NCBI GenBank assembly: GCA_038239345.1
Contig: JBBSEX010000016.1
Location: 1 to 64,000, forward strand
Origin: JBBSEX01 sp038239345
GTDB taxonomy: Bacteria > Acidobacteriota > Terriglobia > Bryobacterales > Bryobacteraceae
Reading direction: 5' to 3'
Length of the DNA: 64,000 bases
Shown here: piece after piece, positions 1-8,505 of the stretch
Position numbering within the stretch: the stretch's first letter is position 1
Layout: the number at the start of each line of letters is the position of its first letter
Program-made: the position numbers and the translations under genes
The notes under the pieces: generated by a model
Databases searched by the model: none
What the model was told of the DNA's origin: nothing
The model's input: the letters and a program-made list of their open reading frames with translations, nothing else

Positions 1-545
1 CGTTCTTCGTGCTGGCCACGGAAAACCCGATCGAGATGGAGGGCACGTACCCACTTCCGGAAGCGCAGCTCGATCGTTTTCTGATGAAGATCCTGGTGCA
101 GTATCCGTCGCGGACGGATTTGAATCGTATCGTCGAGCGCACCATTCAAAAGGAAGATGTTCACATCGATCAGATTCTGGGGACCGAGGAAATCCTCCGG
201 CTGCGATCGATTTGCCGTGAAGTATTGGTCGCACCGCACGTTCAGGACTACGCCATCGATCTGGTGATGGCCACGCAGCCCAGTGAACCAAGCGCGCACG
301 ACCTTTCGAAACGCTTTATTCGCTATGGCAGTTCGCCTCGCGGGGCGCAAGCACTGGTGGAATGTGGCCGCGTCCTGGCGCTGATGCAGGGTCGTTTTCA
401 TCTGAGCGCCGACGACATTCAGACCGTGGCGTCCTCTGTCCTGCGTCATCGTATCATCTTGAATTTCGATGCCCATGCCGAAGGCCAAACGGCCGAGACG
501 ATTCTAGACAAAATCATCGACAGCGTCGGCGCACCGGCGCGCTAG
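1..545 (+). CDS. MoxR-family AAA+ ATPase, C-terminal part (5' end outside window)
   Basis: The reading frame is already open at base 3 and runs to the TAG at 543-545, so the start and the Walker A region lie outside the window. The visible part begins in the conserved sensor stretch LATENPIEMEGTYPLPEAQ and continues through DRFLMKI, both hallmarks of MoxR ATPases, and then the helical lid domain (about 178 residues). MoxR proteins are AAA+ chaperone-like ATPases that act on von Willebrand factor A (vWA) proteins. The next three genes (DUF58, BatA-like, vWA) follow in the same direction with gaps of 21 and 5 bases and a 4-base overlap, the classic MoxR/Bat arrangement. Family assignment is firm; the cellular target is unknown. 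Confidence 0.93.
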   Translation, partial: FFVLATENPIEMEGTYPLPEAQLDRFLMKILVQYPSRTDLNRIVERTIQKEDVHIDQILGTEEILRLRSICREVLVAPHVQDYAIDLVMATQPSEPSAHDLSKRFIRYGSSPRGAQALVECGRVLALMQGRFHLSADDIQTVASSVLRHRIILNFDAHAEGQTAETILDKIIDSVGAPAR

Positions 546-566
546 TCCGGTCCGCTGCAACCGAAA

Positions 567-1475
567 ATGGCTTCGTTTCGTCCTTCATCCGTGGCCTCCC
601 AATCGTTGATCGACGCCCGCCTCGTTCATAAGTTGGAGCGGCTTACGTTGCACTGGCAAAACTCGTTTGAAGGTTTAGTTGGCGGCCACAACACTTCGCG
701 TTTCGCTGGAGCGGGCCAGGAATTTCTGGATCATCGGCACTTCCACCAAGGCGACGATCTGCGTGCCGTGAACTGGCGCGCTTATCTGCGCCTGGAAAAA
801 ATGTTCTTGAAAATGTTCCAGATCGAGCCGCGCGTACCCGTCCGGCTGTTGCTTGATATTAGCCGCTCTATGCAGACCGGCGCGAATCCGAAATTCGACT
901 ACGCCCGCAAGCTCGCCGCCGCTCTTTGCTACGTCGGTTTGGTGCGCCTGGATACGATGTGCCTCCAGCCTTTTTCCAGCAAGCTGGGAGACTCGTTTCT
1001 TTGCGGCGGAGGACGCCATCGCTTCGTCAGCGCCGTGAATTTCTTGACGAAACTTGCACCTGAAGGTCAAACCAGATACATGGATGTGGCCCGTCAGTTC
1101 GTGTCGAAGTACCCGCAGCGCGGGCTCTTGATCATCGTTTCCGACTTCCTCGACGACAGCGATTGTGAGCGTCCGATTCAGCATCTGGCGGAATTCGGAC
1201 ATGAACTGATGCTGGTTCAACTCTGGGCCCCGGAGGATAGAAGCCCGCCCTGGGACGGCGACTTGGAACTCGAAGATGCCGAGACCGGCGAACGTCTGGA
1301 GATCGCCTTCAACGCTGAATCGCGGAAACAATATGAAGCCGATTTCGACAAACACGCGCAAGATATCCAGCGTGTCGCATTTCGTAATAGCGGTCGTTAC
1401 GTGGGACTATCGACGGAGACGGCAATTGAAGATGCCATCTTCGGATCCCTTGTCAGGAGCGGCGGTTTGCAGTAA
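567..1475 (+). CDS. DUF58 domain protein of MoxR cluster
   Basis: This 302-residue protein has the DUF58 signature: the QGDDLRAVNWRAYLR segment (residues 61-75) followed by a vWA-like strand with a metal-site motif DISRS at residues 97-101. DUF58 proteins are degenerate vWA proteins that accompany MoxR ATPases and are thought to be their partners or substrates in envelope or stress-related assembly. No signal peptide or membrane segment is obvious, so it is probably cytoplasmic. It starts 21 bases after the MoxR gene and ends 5 bases before the BatA-like gene, so co-transcription is likely. No strong Shine-Dalgarno sequence precedes the ATG. The specific function is not known. Confidence 0.92.
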   Translation: MASFRPSSVASQSLIDARLVHKLERLTLHWQNSFEGLVGGHNTSRFAGAGQEFLDHRHFHQGDDLRAVNWRAYLRLEKMFLKMFQIEPRVPVRLLLDISRSMQTGANPKFDYARKLAAALCYVGLVRLDTMCLQPFSSKLGDSFLCGGGRHRFVSAVNFLTKLAPEGQTRYMDVARQFVSKYPQRGLLIIVSDFLDDSDCERPIQHLAEFGHELMLVQLWAPEDRSPPWDGDLELEDAETGERLEIAFNAESRKQYEADFDKHAQDIQRVAFRNSGRYVGLSTETAIEDAIFGSLVRSGGLQ

Positions 1476-1480
1476 TTTCT

Positions 1481-3373
1481 ATGTCGTTTCTGAACCTCAG
1501 CTTTCCTGAGTTCGCGGCGTTATTTTCGGCGATGGCGGGCGTGGTCGTCGCCCTCTATTTGCTCGACCGTTCGAAGAGGCGGCAGATTGTCGCCACCTTG
1601 CGCTTTTGGAATGCGGCCGTCAATCCCACCAAGCTGAAGCATCGCCGCCGCATCCAGCAACCGTGGTCGTTGTTATTGCAGATCGTCAGCATGATGCTTC
1701 TGCTGCTGGCCATCGCTCAACTGCAGTGGGGCATCCTATCTAATTCCGGACGCGATCATGTGCTGATTCTGGATACTTCCGCTTGGATGGGTGCCCGCTC
1801 GCGGCAGGGGAGCCTGATCGACGAGGCTCGCGCGCAAGCCCGCGCTTACGTGAAGGCGCTGCCTTCAGCCGATCGCGTGATGCTTGTCCGGGCCGACGCC
1901 CTGGCTACGCCCGCTACGCATTTTGAATCCGATCATCGCGCGGTGGAGCAAGCCATCAATCAATCGCGCCCCAGTGCATCGGCATTGAACATGACGCAGG
2001 CTCTGGACTTCGCGCGCCAAGCACAAAAGATGCAGGCTCGGCGGGGTGGCGAAATCGTTTATGTTGGTGCGGGCAGAATTCCTGAACAGGATGCGGCGAT
2101 TCCCGCGGCGTCACTCCCCAATCTCCGTGTCCTCCCGATTAACGGCACGCTTGAAAACACGGGATTGCGTAAGATCGGTCTTCGGCGCTCACCAACCGAT
2201 CCGGAATCCTGGCTGATTTTTGTAACCGCGAAAAATTACGGAGCGCAGCAGCGCGCGGTGCAAGTGGCATTGCGATTTGGCGGAGCGGCAGTTGGGTCGA
2301 AGACGCTGATCCTCAAGCCCGGTGCCGAGGAAGAGGCAAGCTTCACTTGGCATACTCGCGCGGCGGGATGGCTGGAAGTGCGTCTACTCACGCGAGACGG
2401 ATTTCCCCAAGACGATCGCGCCGTGATTGAGTTGCCAGCCCAGCGGCATCTTCGTGTCGCCGTATATTCCGAGGAAGCGGAACTCCTTCGTCCAATCTTG
2501 ACTGCGAATCCGCTATTCACCGCTACGTTTCATAAGACAGCGGGATACGATCCCGCGATTGCTGCCGACGTTCTTATTCTCGACCGTTTCACGCCGCCCA
2601 CGGCACCGAAGATTCCCAGTATCTGGATTGAGCCGCCGCCGCAGTCGCCTTTCGCGATTCGTGGCACTAAACAGAATGCGAAGTTAACCCGGTGGCATTC
2701 CGATCTTCCGCTTGGCGCCGGGATCCACACGGGCGATCTGACACTCGCGTCCACGCAACTTTTTGCTCCCGCCAAGGGCGACATCTCCATCGCCGATGTA
2801 GAGGGTGGCCCGGTGATTCTCGCTCGTCCCACCGCACCGAAGCTGATCGCGCTAGGGTTCAACCCGGTACGTTCGGCGCTGAAATATGAACTCGCTACGC
2901 CGCTTCTTTTCGCTAATATTTTTCACTGGTTGGCGCCCGATATTTTCCGCCAATGGGAGTTGAATGCCGGCTCGGTCGGCGCGGTTAACGTCAAACTGGA
3001 CAAGGATACCGATACCTCTAGCGTTCATGTTATCGGTGAAGATCAGCGGATTCTTCCATTCACCATTGACGATAACAATCTTCGATTCTTCTCTGGCGCT
3101 CCGGGGGTCGTACGCGTCCTGGCGGGCGATCGCGAACTCGTCTACTCGCTAACGCTGCCGAACGTGGGCGACGCGAGTTGGGCGATCCCCGCAAGCGCCA
3201 ATCGAGGCCTCCCGCGCACTGCCGGGATCGAGCAGGTTCCTATCGATTTGTGGCAATGGCTGGCTCTGCTCGGCGGCCTGGGATTATTGGCGGATTGGAT
3301 CGTCTTCGGGAAAGCGATGAAGCGCTACCAGCCCGTCCTGCGCCAAGCGCTCCCGTGGAAGAAAGCATCATGA
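1481..3373 (+). CDS. BatA-like membrane protein with vWA domain
   Basis: The protein has 630 residues. The N-terminus matches the BatA ('aerotolerance regulator N-terminal') architecture: a membrane helix at about residues 10-28, a basic stretch, then a second helix at about 58-78. A vWA-like domain follows with the metal-site variant DTSAW near residue 95, then a long extracytoplasmic region and a final helix near residues 592-612. Together with MoxR, DUF58 and the next vWA protein it forms a Bat-type operon. Its stop overlaps the start of the next gene in an ATGA, indicating translational coupling. The last metal-coordinating serine of the canonical DxSxS is replaced, so metal binding may be altered (inference). 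Confidence 0.88.
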   Translation: MSFLNLSFPEFAALFSAMAGVVVALYLLDRSKRRQIVATLRFWNAAVNPTKLKHRRRIQQPWSLLLQIVSMMLLLLAIAQLQWGILSNSGRDHVLILDTSAWMGARSRQGSLIDEARAQARAYVKALPSADRVMLVRADALATPATHFESDHRAVEQAINQSRPSASALNMTQALDFARQAQKMQARRGGEIVYVGAGRIPEQDAAIPAASLPNLRVLPINGTLENTGLRKIGLRRSPTDPESWLIFVTAKNYGAQQRAVQVALRFGGAAVGSKTLILKPGAEEEASFTWHTRAAGWLEVRLLTRDGFPQDDRAVIELPAQRHLRVAVYSEEAELLRPILTANPLFTATFHKTAGYDPAIAADVLILDRFTPPTAPKIPSIWIEPPPQSPFAIRGTKQNAKLTRWHSDLPLGAGIHTGDLTLASTQLFAPAKGDISIADVEGGPVILARPTAPKLIALGFNPVRSALKYELATPLLFANIFHWLAPDIFRQWELNAGSVGAVNVKLDKDTDTSSVHVIGEDQRILPFTIDDNNLRFFSGAPGVVRVLAGDRELVYSLTLPNVGDASWAIPASANRGLPRTAGIEQVPIDLWQWLALLGGLGLLADWIVFGKAMKRYQPVLRQALPWKKAS

Positions 3374-5862
3374 CGTTTGAACGGTCCTGGGTCTTATTAT
3401 TCTGCTTCGTTCCCATCGTCTGGGTCATTCTCGAATGGCGCCGCACTTCGCGCCGTGGCGCGCTGATCTTGAAGGCACTCACTTTCATCTCGATCCTGAT
3501 CGCTCTATCGGAGCCACAGCTTTCCGTTAGCGAAACAAAGATGGCCGTCGCTGTTCTTGTAGATACATCAGCCAGCGTGAGCGCGAACGACCTGGCCCGC
3601 GCCTCGCAATTCGTCACCAGAGTGGAAGAATCCCGGGGGCGGCACTGGACGCGCGTCCTGCCCTTCGCTCGCAATACGCGAGACCTCGACTCCAGCGAAA
3701 ATGGAAAGCCGCGGAATCTGAAATACACCGCCGGCGATCCAGGTAATGAGACGGACTTTGAAGCCGCCATTCGCGAAGCCATCACGGCATTGCCCCCGGG
3801 AATGGTGCCGCGCATCGTTCTGATTTCCGATGGCAAAGAAAATGCCGGTAGCGTTACCCGCGCCGCATGGCAGGCCCAGCAACTGGGCATCCCGATCGAT
3901 ACGGTTTCGCTGTCCGGACGGCCTCAACCGGCGCTGCGCCTCGATTCGGTCAGCCTGCCGATGCTTGCTTTCACTGGCGAGCGCTTTCCAGTGGACCTGA
4001 TGGTGAGTTCTCCCAAATCCGCTGAGGGCACGGTCGAAATTTTCGCCGATGGTAAATCTCTCGGTGCCAACCCGGTCTCCATGCAAGCTGGTGAAAATCG
4101 GGTGCGTGCCCAAACGAACCTCACCGCCGTCGGCGCTCTAGACCTGGCCGTGGTTCTGAAAGCCCCGAGCCTTGGCGAAGTCCGATTCGATCAGGCAATC
4201 ACATTGCAGCGCCCCCGCGTACTTTATGTTTCGCAGGATCCTGTAAACACGGAGGCGAATCTACTGCAGAATCTGCGGTCGGCCGAGTTTGAAGTCGTTC
4301 GCACCAATGATCTTGGCAATGAGAAACTGGGCGACTATCAACTGCTCGCTCTCAACAATCAAGACCTGGAAGCGATCCCCAGCGCTCGGAAAGACGACAT
4401 AGAAAAATTCGTCAAGGAAGGCGGCGGGCTACTGGTGATCGGCGGCGAGCGTAACATTTACGCCGAAAATAAAAAGGTGGAAGACGCTCTTGATCGGTCT
4501 CTTCCGGCGAAACTTGCTCCTCCGCGGTCTCCGGAAGGAACCTGCGTAATTCTGATTATCGACAAGTCCTCATCCATGGAAGGCCGGAAAATCGAGCTGG
4601 CTCGATTGGCTTCCATCGGCGTCGTGGATCATTTGCGTCCGGTCGATATGGTTGGCGTGCTGATCTTCGATAACTCCTTTCAGTGGGCGGTTCCCGTTCG
4701 CCGGGCCGAAGACCGAACTCTGATTAAGCGATTGATTGCCGGAATTACGCCGGACGGAGGCACGCAAATCGCGCCCGCGCTATCGGAAGCATTCCATAAA
4801 ATTCTACCCGTTACCGCCACGTACAAGCATATTGTCCTGTTGACCGACGGGATCTCCGAAGAAGGCGACAGTCTTGTTTTGTCGCGTGAAGCGTTGGCAA
4901 AGAAAGTTACTATTTCTACAGTTGGTTTGGGCCAGGACGTCAATCGCGCGTATCTGGAAAAGGTCGCGAGCTCCGCGGGCGGTAAAGCGTACTTCCTCAC
5001 CGAGCCTTCGGGGCTGGAACAAATATTGCTGCGTGATGTGATGGAACACACCGGTACGACGGCGGTGGAAAAACCACTGAAGCCCGAGATTGCCAAGCAG
5101 GCGGAAATTCTCGAAGGCGTTGGCATGGAGAGCGCACCGGCATTGAAAGGCTACGTGAAGTTCATCGCGAAACCTAGCGCCGACACAATTCTGACCCTCG
5201 ATGAAAAAGATCCGCTACTCTCCCGCTGGCAATACGGCTTAGGACGATCGGCGGTGTTCGCTTCGGATGCAAAGAGCCGTTGGGCCGCCGACTGGATCAC
5301 CTGGAAAGGCTACGATCGCTTTTGGACCAACGTATTTCGCGACCTGCTTCCACACATGCAGCCTGGGGAAGCGACGGCGGAATTCGATAGCGCCAGTGAT
5401 GTTCTTGTGGTCAATTATCGAATAAGCCCTACGTTGGAAGAACCGAAAACGATCCCAGGAATTTTCGTGATCGGACCCAACGGATTTCAACAGAGCCTGC
5501 CCGTAAAAAAGATCGCCGCTGGATCGTATCGTGGCGAATTGCCGCTTGGCCACCGCCAGGGTTTGTTTCGTATTCGGCCACTGCAGGATTCCAAAGCATT
5601 TCCGGAGGTCGGCTTATACCGGCAGGAAGCAGAGCTTACGCAATATGGATCGAATGAGCCGCTGTTAAAGCAGATAGCCGAATTCACAGGAGGCCGCTTC
5701 CATCCAAGCCCCGCCGAAGTGTTTCGTGCCGGCGGAAAATCCATTCCGTCCGCGGTTCGTCTCTGGCCAGGACTCTTGGCCGCGGCTGTGTTCTTCAACC
5801 TCGCCGAGTTGTTGCTCCGCAAGGGCAAGGGTGTGCTGCAAACTATCCGCACGTCAACTTAA
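3370..5862 (+). CDS. Membrane-anchored protein with two vWA-type regions
   Basis: I place the start at the ATG at 3370, overlapping the upstream stop in an ATGA; an in-frame extension back to 3178 lies inside the BatA-like gene and lacks membrane-protein character. The 830-residue protein starts with two membrane helices (about 5-22 and 33-49), then a vWA-like domain with DTSAS at 65-69, a glutamine-amidotransferase-like segment around 280-370, and a second, canonical vWA domain with DKSSSM at about 398-403 and TDG near 492. A membrane helix lies near residues 797-816. Such proteins end MoxR/Bat clusters and probably form an envelope complex handled by MoxR. Its 3' end overlaps the convergent methyltransferase gene by 9 bases. 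Confidence 0.88.
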   Translation: MTFERSWVLLFCFVPIVWVILEWRRTSRRGALILKALTFISILIALSEPQLSVSETKMAVAVLVDTSASVSANDLARASQFVTRVEESRGRHWTRVLPFARNTRDLDSSENGKPRNLKYTAGDPGNETDFEAAIREAITALPPGMVPRIVLISDGKENAGSVTRAAWQAQQLGIPIDTVSLSGRPQPALRLDSVSLPMLAFTGERFPVDLMVSSPKSAEGTVEIFADGKSLGANPVSMQAGENRVRAQTNLTAVGALDLAVVLKAPSLGEVRFDQAITLQRPRVLYVSQDPVNTEANLLQNLRSAEFEVVRTNDLGNEKLGDYQLLALNNQDLEAIPSARKDDIEKFVKEGGGLLVIGGERNIYAENKKVEDALDRSLPAKLAPPRSPEGTCVILIIDKSSSMEGRKIELARLASIGVVDHLRPVDMVGVLIFDNSFQWAVPVRRAEDRTLIKRLIAGITPDGGTQIAPALSEAFHKILPVTATYKHIVLLTDGISEEGDSLVLSREALAKKVTISTVGLGQDVNRAYLEKVASSAGGKAYFLTEPSGLEQILLRDVMEHTGTTAVEKPLKPEIAKQAEILEGVGMESAPALKGYVKFIAKPSADTILTLDEKDPLLSRWQYGLGRSAVFASDAKSRWAADWITWKGYDRFWTNVFRDLLPHMQPGEATAEFDSASDVLVVNYRISPTLEEPKTIPGIFVIGPNGFQQSLPVKKIAAGSYRGELPLGHRQGLFRIRPLQDSKAFPEVGLYRQEAELTQYGSNEPLLKQIAEFTGGRFHPSPAEVFRAGGKSIPSAVRLWPGLLAAAVFFNLAELLLRKGKGVLQTIRTST

Positions 5863-7056
5863 CTGCAGCGTGGCGATCGTCTCCAAGTGGAAGGTCTGGG
5901 GAAACAAATCGACCAGCGTCAGCTTCTGAATTTCATAGCCGCCAGACAGCATTCCAGCTAGATCACGCGCTAAGGTTGCCGGGTCGCATGAAACGACAAC
6001 AACCCGTTTTGGCCGTAGACGCAGAAGTTGCTCTACCACTCGCTTGCCAAGACCGGAACGCGGCGGATCGGCGACGATGAAGTCCGGAGGGGTATCCATC
6101 TTCGTCAAATAATCGTCAACCTGATCGCGAAATGCCAGGACCTGGACTTTTGCCCGCGTGGCGTTATAGTCCAGATCTCGCACGGCAGCGGCGCCTGACT
6201 CGACCGCTATTACTTTCTGAAAACGCTTAGCCAGCTTCACCGCAAACAATCCAACGCCGGCGTATAGATCGACCGCGGTGTCACCGGATTCCTCGCCTAT
6301 CGAAGCATTCACCAGTTGATGGATTAGAAATCGGTTCACTTGAAAAAATGAGGAGTGGCCGACACGGAACACCTCGCCGGCCGCTGTGTATTCGAGCGAC
6401 TGGTCAATGTAGCCGGGAATTTCTTCCGCGCACCATTCGAAGAAACGGCGCGCTACCGGCCGCTCCGCCTCGATTACATTCACCTGCACATGCGTTTCAT
6501 CGGTGAACAGTTCCAGCGATTGGAGAAATCGCGGAAAGCGCCGGTCGCGAATCATTCTCCGCAACGCCGTCAGACTCTCATTGATTTTAGGCGAGGAGAT
6601 CGGACACTGTTCTACGTCGATTACGTCGTGCGATCCGGGGGCATAATATCCGATCTTGCCGCCAGCGATGTGGAACTGGCTGCGATTGCGATATGCATAA
6701 TCCGGACCAGTCGCGCTGGCGATTTGACCTGAATATTCAATTTTTCCGATACGCCGCAATTGCTCCAGTAGAATCGATTGCTTCCGCGCCACTTGGAACT
6801 CATAGCCGGCGTGCTGATACTGACAGCCGCCGCAACGCGTGAATACCGGACACGGCGCGGCAGTCCGCTCGGGTTGCGGCTGAATTATTTCCAGAAGCTG
6901 CGAGTGCAGTCCCGTAACATCCACGCGTACTTGTTCGCCCGGCAGGACATAAGGCACGAGCACAACTTGCCCATCCGCGCGAGCCAGACCGTCGCCGCCG
7001 TAGACCCACTTTTCAATGCTCAGTTCGCTTACGATAAGAGTTACCCCTACAAGCAT
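5854..7056 (-). CDS. rlmD: 23S rRNA (uracil-5-)-methyltransferase, RumA/RlmD family
   Basis: This 400-residue S-adenosylmethionine-dependent RNA methyltransferase has an N-terminal TRAM domain (LSIEKWVYGGDGLAR, RNA binding). A CxxxxxCGGC cluster (Cys69, Cys75, Cys78) plus a later Cys in EQCPIS fits the [4Fe-4S] site of RumA. It also has the SAM motif DLYAGVGLFAVK, the motif DPPRSGLG and the nucleophile loop VVSCDPATLARD. The family makes 5-methyluridine in 23S rRNA or tRNA; the exact target base cannot be decided from sequence. I chose the ATG at 7056, preceded by GGA at a usable distance; the frame extends to 7104, but that part reads through trpS. The start codon overlaps the trpS start in one CATG. 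Confidence 0.87.
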   Translation of the reverse strand: MLVGVTLIVSELSIEKWVYGGDGLARADGQVVLVPYVLPGEQVRVDVTGLHSQLLEIIQPQPERTAAPCPVFTRCGGCQYQHAGYEFQVARKQSILLEQLRRIGKIEYSGQIASATGPDYAYRNRSQFHIAGGKIGYYAPGSHDVIDVEQCPISSPKINESLTALRRMIRDRRFPRFLQSLELFTDETHVQVNVIEAERPVARRFFEWCAEEIPGYIDQSLEYTAAGEVFRVGHSSFFQVNRFLIHQLVNASIGEESGDTAVDLYAGVGLFAVKLAKRFQKVIAVESGAAAVRDLDYNATRAKVQVLAFRDQVDDYLTKMDTPPDFIVADPPRSGLGKRVVEQLLRLRPKRVVVVSCDPATLARDLAGMLSGGYEIQKLTLVDLFPQTFHLETIATLQLS

Positions 7057-8038
7057 GAGAGCACGAGTCCTATCCGGTATCCAACCCACTGGCGATCCCC
7101 ACATTGGAAATTATCTGGGCGCATTGAAAAATTGGGTCAAGATGCAGCACGATTACGAGAGCATCTTTTGCATCGTGGATCTTCACGCGATCACGTTGTA
7201 TCAAGACCCGGCCGAGCTGCGGGGAAAGATACTACAACTCGCCGGTCTTCTGCTGGCGATTGGTATCGATCCCGCCGAATCTTCGATTGTGGTGCAATCG
7301 TCAATTCCCGCGCACACCGAGCTCGCGTGGATGCTGACCTGCGTTACACCGATGGGTTGGCTGGAGCGAATGACGCAGTATAAGGCGAAGTCGCAGGCCC
7401 AGGAAACCATCGGGTCCGGGCTGTTGCAATACCCCGTGCTGATGGCCGCCGACATCCTTCTTTACCAAGCCGCAATCGTTCCCGTGGGCGACGATCAGGC
7501 GCAGCATCTGGAGTTAACCAGAGACGTCGCGCAACGCTTCAACGCCTTATACGGCGAGACGTTCGTGATGCCCGCAACAAAGTTGCCAGCGGTTGGCGCG
7601 CGCGTAATGGGCTTGGACGATCCGGAAAAGAAGATGAGCAAGTCGGCGACAGGTTCGGGCCATGCGGTGGCAATCCTCGACGATCCCGCGGTGATTCGAA
7701 AAAAAATTATGAGGGCGACCACGGATTCAAATCCCGCGGTTGATTTCGACAAAATGGGTCCGGGTGTCGTGAATCTGCTAGGTATCTATCAGGCGTTTAC
7801 GGAATCGAGCGATGAGCGGATACGCGAGCTATTCAGCGGTATGCGATATGGCGATTTGAAGAAAAAAGTTGCCGAGGCCGTCGTCGATTCCCTGGAGCCG
7901 ATTCAGCAACGTTACCGGGCTCTCACGGCAGATCCGGCTTATGTCGCCGATGTCTTGCGAGCGGGCGCCGATCGCGTTTCCCCCATCGCCAACGACACGG
8001 TCCGAAAAGTGAAATTGGCAATGGGGTTATACGCCTGA
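7055..8038 (+). CDS. trpS: Tryptophan--tRNA ligase
   Basis: This 327-residue class I aminoacyl-tRNA synthetase charges tRNA-Trp. The start is set at the ATG at 7055 because the typical N-terminus RARVLSGIQPTGDPHIGNYL follows directly; an in-frame extension to 7016 adds 13 unrelated residues. The HIGH-type motif is HIGN at residues 16-19, the family signature GALKNWV follows, and the KMSKS loop is at 193-197. Length matches bacterial TrpS. It is transcribed away from the methyltransferase gene, and the two start codons overlap, so each promoter must lie in the other coding region. It converges with the kinase gene, with 8 bases between stops. Confidence 0.97.
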   Translation: MRARVLSGIQPTGDPHIGNYLGALKNWVKMQHDYESIFCIVDLHAITLYQDPAELRGKILQLAGLLLAIGIDPAESSIVVQSSIPAHTELAWMLTCVTPMGWLERMTQYKAKSQAQETIGSGLLQYPVLMAADILLYQAAIVPVGDDQAQHLELTRDVAQRFNALYGETFVMPATKLPAVGARVMGLDDPEKKMSKSATGSGHAVAILDDPAVIRKKIMRATTDSNPAVDFDKMGPGVVNLLGIYQAFTESSDERIRELFSGMRYGDLKKKVAEAVVDSLEPIQQRYRALTADPAYVADVLRAGADRVSPIANDTVRKVKLAMGLYA

Positions 8039-8046
8039 GATTTCCT

Positions 8047-8505
8047 TCAGCGGACTGTGATTATTCTCGAAAAACCCTCCGCGACACTGGGGGGAACCAG
8101 ATACTCCGCCATCCGCACTAGCACGTCTTCCGGTACCACGCGGATTCGCTGGCGATTGCGATTCAGGCACACTTGCAGAGGTACATCGAAGAACACCGCT
8201 TCCACTTCGGCGTCGTACAACTGGCCCAGGCGAATATATGGCCGGCGCTGCAGCGGGATCAGATTGGTGGCGTCGATGTAGGTAATGGGCCGCTGTATGG
8301 AGAGGCGCTGGCGGACCAGATAGCGCAGTGTCTTGAAGACGAGCCGGTGAATGTTTTGGTTGTTGGCATCATCGGAAAGCAGGCGGCGTATCTCATCGCT
8401 TGAGATCGACGTTGCCCCCAGGTCCGCCAAATAGGTTGACTTACCCGAGCCGGGCAAGCCAACCAGAATACTTAAAATAGGCCTAGACGCTGTACTTTCC
8501 ACCAT
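8047..8505 (-). CDS. P-loop ATP-binding protein, polynucleotide-kinase-like
   Basis: This small protein (152 residues) has a Walker A motif GLPGSGKST at residues 16-24, a conserved SSDEIRRLL after it, YIDATN after the second strand, and an arginine-rich lid (NRNRQRIRVVPEDVLVRM). This layout fits the AAA_33/zeta-toxin-like group of small kinases that includes the kinase domain of T4 polynucleotide kinase. The substrate cannot be told. Its start lies inside the end of the acyl-CoA dehydrogenase gene (23-base overlap), so it is probably translated from the fad operon mRNA. Nothing in its sequence suggests a role in lipid metabolism; it may simply be co-transcribed. Confidence 0.8.
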   Translation of the reverse strand: MVESTASRPILSILVGLPGSGKSTYLADLGATSISSDEIRRLLSDDANNQNIHRLVFKTLRYLVRQRLSIQRPITYIDATNLIPLQRRPYIRLGQLYDAEVEAVFFDVPLQVCLNRNRQRIRVVPEDVLVRMAEYLVPPSVAEGFSRIITVR

